Assembly: GCA_028868455.1 (NCBI GenBank)
Contig: JAGWUK010000271.1
Span: 1 to 5,261, forward strand
DNA: 5,261 nucleotides
Direction: 5' to 3'
Origin: Burkholderiales bacterium
Lineage (GTDB): Bacteria; Pseudomonadota; Gammaproteobacteria; Burkholderiales; Burkholderiaceae_D
Shown piece after piece: positions 1 through 5,261 of the stretch; within the stretch, counting starts at the first letter, position 1, and every line of letters starts with the position of its first letter. Under the pieces are notes generated by a model that was not told where the DNA came from, did not search any database, and saw only the letters and a list, made by a program, of their open reading frames with translations. Made by a program: the position numbers and the translations under genes.

Positions 1-605
1 AGGACTTTTGCACCGAGACTGCCGCCAACCACCAAAATATGCAAGGCACCAGTGCGCGCCGCATAGCGTGCCGCTGGCACAGGAAGTTCGCATATGTCTT
101 TGCGAATCGGATTACCGGTCAACTGTACCTTTTGATTATTCTTCTGCTGCGCCGAAGGTAACCCAAACAAGAGTTTGCTCGCAAAAGGCTGTAGCGCCTT
201 ATTCGACAGCAATAATGCCGCATCGGCATTCATCAGCACGACAGGTTTGCCACGCAGAGCTGCCATCATTCCACCGGGCACCGTCACATAACCGCCCATT
301 CCAAGGACGACGTCTGGCCTGCGTCTACCGATGATACGTAAGCATGTAAAAAAACTATTCAGCAGCTTCCAGCCGCCGACCAAAGTATGTCGCCATCCTT
401 TGCCGCGCAAACCGGAAAAATCTATGCTGTCCATGTCCACACCATGCTTAGGTACGATCTGGCACTCCATGCCTGTCAAGGTGCCGAGCCAGGTTACCTG
501 CCATCCGCGCGCGCGCATGGCATCTGCAATCGCCAGCCCCGGAAAGATATGACCGCCGGTGCCCGCAGCCATAATCATCAATCGCTTTTGATTTTGTGCG
601 TTCAT
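1..605 (-). CDS. murG: MurG, UDP-GlcNAc:lipid I GlcNAc transferase (N-terminal part, cut by window edge)
   Basis: MurG transfers GlcNAc from UDP-GlcNAc to lipid I to make lipid II on the cytoplasmic face of the inner membrane. The first 201 residues plus two bases are present, of about 355 usual for the family; the reading frame is open to the left edge. Seen in the sequence: glycine loop 1 as [11 protein letters not shown] (15-25), VPKHG (51-55), SGLRGKG (64-70), glycine loop 2 as LGMGGYV (101-107), TGNPIR (163-168) and glycine loop 3 as VVGGSLGAK (192-200). These cover the lipid I-binding N domain and the start of the UDP-GlcNAc-binding C domain. The ATG at 605 is supported by GGAGGT at 616-611 and by the ATGA overlap with the ftsW stop. 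Oddity: the HEQN motif of E. coli MurG reads MNAD here (125-128) in an otherwise well aligned frame. Family assignment is secure. Confidence 0.96.
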   Translation of the reverse strand, partial: MNAQNQKRLMIMAAGTGGHIFPGLAIADAMRARGWQVTWLGTLTGMECQIVPKHGVDMDSIDFSGLRGKGWRHTLVGGWKLLNSFFTCLRIIGRRRPDVVLGMGGYVTVPGGMMAALRGKPVVLMNADAALLLSNKALQPFASKLLFGLPSAQQKNNQKVQLTGNPIRKDICELPVPAARYAARTGALHILVVGGSLGAKV

Positions 606-1819
606 ATACGACCTCCGCGCATCAAAACCCGATTTTCATAATCTACCCGCAATAGGATCGCCAACCCGACGCAGTTGAGCATGACGCCAGAGCCACCGTA
701 GCTCATTAAGGGAAGAGTCAGTCCTTTGGTCGGCAACAATCCCAAATTCACGCCCATGTTAATGAAAGCCTGTACCCCTATCCATATTCCTATGCCTTTG
801 GCGGTCAGCCCTGCAAAGGTCTGGTCCAAAGCGATTGCCTGACGGCCAATTTCAAATGCGCGTTTCAATAACCAATAGAACAGTAAAATCACCGCCATTA
901 CACCAACGAAGCCCAGTTCCTCACCGATAACGGCCAGCAGGAAATCGGTATGCGCCTCTGGCAAATAGTGCAGTTTTTCTACGCTTCCACCTAAACCCAC
1001 GCCAAACAGTTCTCCGCGTCCGAATGCAATCAGCGAATGCGAAAGCTGATACGCCTTGCCCAGAGCATTTTTTTCCACCCAAGGATTGAGGTAGGCAAAA
1101 ATCCGCTCACGGCGCCATGGCGACAAAACAATCACCAGAGAAAAAATGCCAACCAGCGTTGCCGCGATGCCACCGAACCAGATACCGTTAATACCGCCTA
1201 AAAAAAGAATGCCCATCGCGATACAAACAATCACGCCGAACGCGCCCAGATCCGGCTCCAACAGCAAAAATAGACCTACGACACCGACTGCCATCAGCAT
1301 CGGCACAAAACCCTTGGTCAGTTTGTGCATGTACTCTTGCTTACGGACCGTGTAGTCCGCAGCATAAAGCACCATGAATAACTTCATCAGTTCAGAAGGC
1401 TGCAGATTGAAGACTTTGAACGACAGCCATCGCTTGGCACCATTCACACCTTTACCTAATCCCGGAACCAGTACCGCGAACAGAAGCACCAACGTGATTA
1501 CAAATAAATACGGTGCAAGTTTTTGCCAGACGACAATCGGCACACGGAATACAAATGCAGCAACGATGACGGATGCCGTGATAAACAAAGCCTGACGCGT
1601 CAAAAAATGTGTATTGGTATAGTTGGCATATTTAGGTGAATCCGGCAAAGAAATGGATGCGGAATACACCATGACCATGCCAAATAACATCAGGATCATC
1701 GTTACCCAGACCAAAGGCTGGTCGTATTCCATCATTTTGGATCGATTGACCAGCTGTGTCGGCGGTGCCGGAGTAAAGAAGGGTGACCAGCGCTGCAAGG
1801 GAAGAAGTAATTGCTTCAT
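602..1819 (-). CDS. ftsW: FtsW, septal SEDS peptidoglycan glycosyltransferase
   Basis: FtsW is a polytopic inner-membrane SEDS protein that polymerises lipid II into septal glycan, working with the class B penicillin-binding protein FtsI. The product is 405 residues (E. coli about 414). Seen: a cytoplasmic N-terminal stretch of about 35 residues, then roughly ten hydrophobic segments, the first near 36-55. Family motifs are NGAKRWL (126-132), QPSE (140-143), EPDLG (188-192), PEAHTDF (287-293) with Asp292 at the place of the SEDS catalytic aspartate, GEELG (299-303), PTKGLTLP (363-370) and SYGGSG (373-378). RodA is the main alternative, but the dcw context and the SYGGSG region favour FtsW. 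Start choice: a GTG at 1825 is also in frame, but GGGGAGG at 1833-1827 lies only one base from it and seven bases from the ATG at 1819, so the ATG is preferred. That ATG shares one base with the murD stop (TAATG), and the ftsW TGA overlaps the murG ATG. Confidence 0.97.
   Translation of the reverse strand: MKQLLLPLQRWSPFFTPAPPTQLVNRSKMMEYDQPLVWVTMILMLFGMVMVYSASISLPDSPKYANYTNTHFLTRQALFITASVIVAAFVFRVPIVVWQKLAPYLFVITLVLLFAVLVPGLGKGVNGAKRWLSFKVFNLQPSELMKLFMVLYAADYTVRKQEYMHKLTKGFVPMLMAVGVVGLFLLLEPDLGAFGVIVCIAMGILFLGGINGIWFGGIAATLVGIFSLVIVLSPWRRERIFAYLNPWVEKNALGKAYQLSHSLIAFGRGELFGVGLGGSVEKLHYLPEAHTDFLLAVIGEELGFVGVMAVILLFYWLLKRAFEIGRQAIALDQTFAGLTAKGIGIWIGVQAFINMGVNLGLLPTKGLTLPLMSYGGSGVMLNCVGLAILLRVDYENRVLMRGGRI
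611..616 (-). promoter_or_regulatory. Ribosome binding site of murG
   Basis: GGAGGT on the minus strand, five bases before the murG ATG at 605. It lies inside the final codons of ftsW, so ribosomes finishing ftsW stop on top of the murG start. This supports both the start choice and translational coupling. Confidence 0.85.
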
Positions 1820-3321
1820 TAGCACACCTCCCCACGAGCCAGGCCAATTTCGCGCACAGCATCAATGAATACTTGCGCACGATGTGCATAATTGCGGAAC
1901 ATATCGAAACTGGCGCAGGCTGGCGAAAGCAAAACGATATCGCCTTCAGTTGCCTGAGATGCCGCGGCCTCAACACATTGCTCAAGGCTGGAAAATTCAG
2001 AAATGGGGACGCCGCTTGTCAGCAATGCCTGACGGATTTCTTCTTTGGCTTTTCCGATTAATAAAACTTCTTTCGCGTAACGCTCGACCGGATCAGCCAA
2101 TGCGGAAAAATCCTGCCCTTTACCTTCGCCACCAGCAATCAGAATAATCCGTTTTTGTAGCGATAATGCCTGTTGACCCAAGCCTTTTAAGGCGGCAACA
2201 GTTGCTCCGACGTTGGTGCCCTTGCTGTCATCAATGTAATCAACGCCGGCAACCGACGCAACCAATTCAACACGATGCGGCTCGCCTTTGTATTCGCGCA
2301 AGCCATGCAACAAGGGAGCGAACGGTAGCCCAATTGCACGACAAAGCGCCAGCGCGGCCAAAGCGTTGGCAGCATTGTGCTGACCACGGATTTGCAACGC
2401 GTCAACCGGCATCAGGCGTGAAATGATGACAGGTGTTTCTTCCGCTTCCTTCTTTTTACGCCGGGCACTGGAAGCTGGACTATCGTCGCTACTGGTAGCA
2501 GTCGCAAGCCAGCCCATGCCATGCTCGTTAAGTAAGCCCATGTCATTGACATGCAGCGGTGCGCCGGTACCAAAGGTTACAACTGGAGATCCGGCACGTT
2601 GCATTGCCATCACCAACGCATCATCTCTGTTGAGCACTTGTATCGTGCTTTCACCGAAAATTTTTGCTTTGTCGGCGCAATACGCTTGCAAATTTCCATG
2701 CCAGTCGAGATGATCCTGGCTGATGTTCAGCACTGTGGCAACATCGGCCTGAAGACTGCCAGTCGCATGCAATTGAAAACTGGATAACTCCAATACCCAG
2801 ACCTGCGGCAATTCTTCGCGATCTAACTTGTCACACAACACATCCAGAACCGCCGGACTGATATTGCCTGCAACCTGAACAGACAAACCAGCACGTTCAC
2901 ATAGCATGCCAGTCAAACTCGTTACGGTCGTTTTTCCATTGGTGCCTGTAATCGCGATGAGTTTCGGCTGATATCCTTGCGCTGACTTCAGGTCGTTTAG
3001 CGCCTGCGCAAACAATTCGATCTCGCTGACAACAGGTATCGACCGTTCTAGCGCAACCGGCAGCAACGTACGCAATTCCTCTAATGGCGACAATCCAGGA
3101 CTGACGGCAAGCAGTTCAATGTTATCCAGCAAATCTGCAGCAAACTCAGCGCCGACAAACTCAATATCTTCAGATAGGGCAAGTAAGGCGGGCAATCGGT
3201 CTGGGCGTTCGCGCGTGTCAGCGACACGCAGCCGGGCACCGGAGCGCAGCAGCCAGCGAGCCATCGCCAATCCGGTTTCACCCAGACCTAAGATCAATAC
3301 ATGTTTGCCGGAAAAACTCAT
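1819..3321 (-). CDS. murD: MurD, UDP-MurNAc-L-Ala:D-glutamate ligase
   Basis: MurD is the cytoplasmic ATP-dependent ligase that adds D-Glu to UDP-MurNAc-L-Ala. Seen: an N-terminal Rossmann-like domain starting with [10 protein letters not shown] (8-17) for UDP binding; a central ATPase domain with P-loop GTNGKTT (126-132), ELSSFQL (178-184), DHLD (203-206) and Lys218, which aligns with the carbamylated lysine of E. coli MurD (K198); and a C-terminal domain with PHRVE (348-352), DSKGTN (365-370), GGEGKG (397-402) and [10 protein letters not shown] (464-473). At 500 residues it is longer than E. coli MurD (about 438). Part of the excess is a Ser/Asp then Arg/Lys/Glu-rich insert at 277-297. The start is fixed at the ATG at 3321 because an in-frame TAG lies three codons upstream and the Rossmann motif follows at the normal distance. 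No Shine-Dalgarno sequence is visible. The last codons contain the ftsW ribosome binding site. Confidence 0.97.
   Translation of the reverse strand: MSFSGKHVLILGLGETGLAMARWLLRSGARLRVADTRERPDRLPALLALSEDIEFVGAEFAADLLDNIELLAVSPGLSPLEELRTLLPVALERSIPVVSEIELFAQALNDLKSAQGYQPKLIAITGTNGKTTVTSLTGMLCERAGLSVQVAGNISPAVLDVLCDKLDREELPQVWVLELSSFQLHATGSLQADVATVLNISQDHLDWHGNLQAYCADKAKIFGESTIQVLNRDDALVMAMQRAGSPVVTFGTGAPLHVNDMGLLNEHGMGWLATATSSDDSPASSARRKKKEAEETPVIISRLMPVDALQIRGQHNAANALAALALCRAIGLPFAPLLHGLREYKGEPHRVELVASVAGVDYIDDSKGTNVGATVAALKGLGQQALSLQKRIILIAGGEGKGQDFSALADPVERYAKEVLLIGKAKEEIRQALLTSGVPISEFSSLEQCVEAAASQATEGDIVLLSPACASFDMFRNYAHRAQVFIDAVREIGLARGEVC
1827..1833 (-). promoter_or_regulatory. Ribosome binding site of ftsW (decides the start)
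   Basis: GGGGAGG on the minus strand, inside the last codons of murD. It is seven bases from the ATG at 1819 but only one base from the alternative GTG at 1825. The spacing therefore selects the ATG and a 405-residue product. Confidence 0.85.
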
Positions 3322-3355
3322 AAAGCGCTATTCAATCAATTCAATTCTGTCAGAT
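3322..3355 (-). other. Spacer between mraY and murD
   Basis: This is the longest non-coding stretch in the window (34 bases). It is AT-rich on the murF-proximal side and carries three copies of ATTGA on the coding strand (3345-3341, 3340-3336, 3336-3332, the last two sharing a base). These are followed by the palindrome AGCGCT (3329-3324), just before the murD ATG. There is no recognisable Shine-Dalgarno sequence, no hairpin with a T-run and no convincing promoter. Any regulatory role is unknown. Confidence 0.6.
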
Positions 3356-4525
3356 TCAACGTAATTTCAACGATGACAAACCAAGCAATACCAACAACAT
3401 CGTGATGATCCAGAAACGAACAACAACTTGCGTTTCCTTCCACCCTTTTTTCTCGAAATGGTGGTGCAAAGGCGCCATCAAGAACAGGCGACGCCCTTCA
3501 CCAAATTTTCTTTTTGTGTATTTAAAATAGGTAACCTGAAGCATGACCGATAAAGTCTCAGCGACAAAAATACCGCCCATGATGAACAGCACAATTTCCT
3601 GACGCACAATCACGGCAACCGTTCCCAGAGCGCCGCCTAACGCCAGCGCTCCGACATCTCCCATAAAAACTTGAGCCGGATGCGCGTTAAACCACAAAAA
3701 TGCCAGGCCAGCGCCTGCCATAGCTCCGCAGAAAATCAATAACTCGCCCGCACCTGGTATATGCGGTATCAACAAGTATTTTGAATAACCGACATGTCCA
3801 GTCAGGTAAGCAAACAGTCCCAGCGCTGATCCCACCATAATGGTTGGCATAATCGCCAGGCCATCTAAGCCGTCTGTAAAATTCACTGCGTTGCTGGTTC
3901 CGACGATCACGCAATAGGTCAATGCAATAAATCCCCATACACCAAGCGGATAGCTGACCGATTTAAAGAAAGGAACGATTAAGTCCGCTTTAGGTGGCAA
4001 ATCCATATTAAAACCGGACTGAACCCAGGCAATAAATAACTCCATGACTTTTGCATTGCTGGGTGCCGAAACAGAAAACGCCAGATAAAAAGCAGCAGCG
4101 AGACCGATCAGCGACTGCCAAAAATATTTCTCGCGTGACCGCATTCCCTCCGGGTCTTTGTACACGACTTTGCGATAATCATCGACCCAGCCGACTGCTC
4201 CATATCCTAGCGTAACGATCATCACAACCCAGATAAAGCGATTACTGAGATCGGCCCACAGTAAAGTCGAAATACCAATTGAAATCAATACCAAAACGCC
4301 GCCCATGGTCGGCGTTCCAGATTTCACTAAATGCGTTTCCATTCCATACGAACGTACAGCTTGTCCTACCTTCAAACGGGTCAACATACGAATCACGGCC
4401 GGCCCTGCAAAGATGCCGATCGAGATAGCAGTCATCGTGGCGAACACGGCACGGAAAGTGATAAATCCGAAAACGCGCAATACGCCCAGATCCTGCTTAA
4501 AATATTCTGCCAACCAAAGCAACAT
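3356..4525 (-). CDS. mraY: MraY, phospho-MurNAc-pentapeptide translocase
   Basis: MraY is an inner-membrane enzyme that transfers phospho-MurNAc-pentapeptide from UDP to undecaprenyl phosphate, giving lipid I. The product is 389 residues (E. coli 360) with about ten hydrophobic segments, the first near 19-41 and the last near 369-386. Seen: KSGTPTMGG (68-76), the Mg-binding pair in VDDYRKV (114-120; Asp115, Asp116), [10 protein letters not shown] (215-224), FLWFN (276-280), [10 protein letters not shown] (283-292) with the conserved Asp290, and the signature [12 protein letters not shown] (351-362). All catalytic aspartates expected for the family are present. The extra length relative to E. 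coli seems to lie in loops around 170-195 and 240-258. The ATG at 4525 follows the murF stop by 19 bases, with an AGGA-type ribosome binding site in the gap. WecA-type homologues lack the HHH signature, so the assignment is secure. Confidence 0.97.
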   Translation of the reverse strand: MLLWLAEYFKQDLGVLRVFGFITFRAVFATMTAISIGIFAGPAVIRMLTRLKVGQAVRSYGMETHLVKSGTPTMGGVLVLISIGISTLLWADLSNRFIWVVMIVTLGYGAVGWVDDYRKVVYKDPEGMRSREKYFWQSLIGLAAAFYLAFSVSAPSNAKVMELFIAWVQSGFNMDLPPKADLIVPFFKSVSYPLGVWGFIALTYCVIVGTSNAVNFTDGLDGLAIMPTIMVGSALGLFAYLTGHVGYSKYLLIPHIPGAGELLIFCGAMAGAGLAFLWFNAHPAQVFMGDVGALALGGALGTVAVIVRQEIVLFIMGGIFVAETLSVMLQVTYFKYTKRKFGEGRRLFLMAPLHHHFEKKGWKETQVVVRFWIITMLLVLLGLSSLKLR

Positions 4526-4535
4526 GCGAATGTAT

Positions 4536-4540
4536 TCCTC
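4536..4540 (-). promoter_or_regulatory. Ribosome binding site of mraY
   Basis: GAGGA on the minus strand, within a purine run in the 19-base spacer after the murF stop. It sits ten bases from the mraY ATG, slightly longer than ideal. No other candidate exists in the spacer. Confidence 0.7.
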
Positions 4541-4544
4541 TCTG

Positions 4545-5261
4545 TTATTGTTGTAATGTTGTATTGCCTGAGGCGAGCAGATGTGCGACTACCCGCTCCA
4601 TTCTCATAAAACGCGAACCTTTGACGAGCACAGTACTTTGGCTCTTTGTGCCACTGTCCAATGCCAGAAACAGTGAATCAATATCGTGGAAGTATTGTGC
4701 CGACACACCGAACCCAATCGCGGTATGGCGTACCAGTTCGCCTAAAAGCAGTAATTGTTCAATTCCTTGAGAACGTGCGTATTCACCGATTTCGCGATGG
4801 AATTCCTCGCCGCTATCGCCAACTTCGCCCATATCTCCGAGAATCAGTGTGCGACGTCCGCTCAGCTGTGCGAGAACATCAATGGCAGCACGGACAGAAT
4901 CAGGATTGGCGTTGTAGGTATCATCGATGACCGTTACGCCATTTGCCGCTAATTTACGCTGCAAGCGTCCGTTGACAGGACGGAAGTTTTCCAACCCACG
5001 TCGAATCGCGTCGTGAGAAATGCCGATACTCTGACAACACGCCGCTGCAGCCAGCGCATTCAGTACGTTATGCTGTCCGGCAGCGTTCAACTGGATTTTA
5101 AGTTTACTGTCTGAAAAATCTATCTCCAGCGCGCTGCCAAACGGTGTCGCGAGAAATGTACCTTTGACGTCTGCATCTTCAGAAATGCCAAACGTCTGTA
5201 TCTTTCGTTGGCCAGTTCGCATTGCATAACTACGCCATAATTCCGTATAGGCATCCCCCGC
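4545..5261 (-). CDS. murF: MurF, UDP-MurNAc-tripeptide:D-Ala-D-Ala ligase (C-terminal part, cut by window edge)
   Basis: MurF is the cytoplasmic ATP-dependent ligase that adds D-Ala-D-Ala to UDP-MurNAc-tripeptide, the last soluble step of precursor synthesis. The 238 residues present are the C-terminal half of a protein usually about 450-470 long; the N-terminal UDP-binding domain and the P-loop lie beyond the right edge. The frame stays open to base 5261. The ATG at 5222 is internal and not the start: the 13 codons before it encode [13 protein letters not shown], which fits the linker of the ATPase domain. Motifs in fragment numbering: GQHNVLNAL (62-70), [10 protein letters not shown] (113-122), [10 protein letters not shown] (139-148) and [10 protein letters not shown] (214-223), which together separate MurF from MurC, MurD and MurE. 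It ends in TAA at 4547-4545, just upstream of mraY, as expected in the dcw cluster. Confidence 0.96.
   Translation of the reverse strand, partial: AGDAYTELWRSYAMRTGQRKIQTFGISEDADVKGTFLATPFGSALEIDFSDSKLKIQLNAAGQHNVLNALAAAACCQSIGISHDAIRRGLENFRPVNGRLQRKLAANGVTVIDDTYNANPDSVRAAIDVLAQLSGRRTLILGDMGEVGDSGEEFHREIGEYARSQGIEQLLLLGELVRHTAIGFGVSAQYFHDIDSLFLALDSGTKSQSTVLVKGSRFMRMERVVAHLLASGNTTLQQ

Noticed and set aside
8..334. Open frames on the plus strand opposite murG, and similar ones opposite every other gene
   Set aside because: Their products are rich in Arg, Pro, Ser and Cys without domain character, and lie antisense to genes with clear catalytic motifs.
1820..1825. GTG at 1825 as the ftsW start
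   Set aside because: The ribosome binding site is one base away, too close for initiation; the ATG at 1819 has ideal spacing.
1632..1985. A 117-codon open frame on the minus strand across the murD-ftsW junction
   Set aside because: It is out of frame with both well-supported genes, has no family character and is explained as a shadow of them.
3324..3329. AGCGCT palindrome before murD as an operator or terminator
   Set aside because: Six bases is too short to separate from chance; there is no T-run and no extended stem.
5220..5222. ATG at 5222 as the start of murF
   Set aside because: The frame continues upstream to the window edge with plausible MurF sequence, and the ATP-binding half would otherwise be missing.
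1..5261. A novel system, mobile element or defence locus hidden in the window
   Set aside because: All sequence outside 53 spacer bases is accounted for by five core cell-wall genes in their standard order, with no breaks in the frames.

Overview
The window is a compact segment of a bacterial dcw (division and cell wall) cluster. Five genes lie head to tail, all on the minus strand. In transcription order, from the right edge to the left, they are murF (5' end missing), mraY, murD, ftsW and murG (3' end missing). This is the classical order seen in Proteobacteria. Coding sequence covers all but two short spacers: 19 bp between murF and mraY, and 34 bp between mraY and murD. I see no RNA gene, mobile element, CRISPR array, terminator or convincing promoter.

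The organism is most likely a betaproteobacterium of the order Burkholderiales, and the Oxalobacteraceae are my best guess. The reasons are the gene order, a long MurD (500 residues) with a basic low-complexity insert, a 389-residue MraY and the general look of the proteins. Base composition is moderate, lower than in typical Burkholderia. The placement rests on recall of family features and not on a search.

Layout on the minus strand: murF C-terminal part (5261-4545), 19 bp spacer with the mraY ribosome binding site, mraY (4525-3356), 34 bp spacer, murD (3321-1819), ftsW (1819-602, sharing one base with murD), and murG N-terminal part (605-1, sharing four bases with ftsW). The overlaps and lack of spacers imply one polycistronic transcript with translational coupling.

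The genes form one pathway. MurD adds D-Glu to UDP-MurNAc-L-Ala, and MurF (after MurE) adds D-Ala-D-Ala to finish the UDP-MurNAc-pentapeptide. MraY moves this onto undecaprenyl phosphate to give lipid I. MurG adds GlcNAc to give lipid II. FtsW polymerises lipid II at the division septum.

I did not find an undescribed biological system here. The observations most worth checking are a replaced HEQN motif in MurG, a basic low-complexity insert in MurD, and the absence of a recognisable ribosome binding site before murD.
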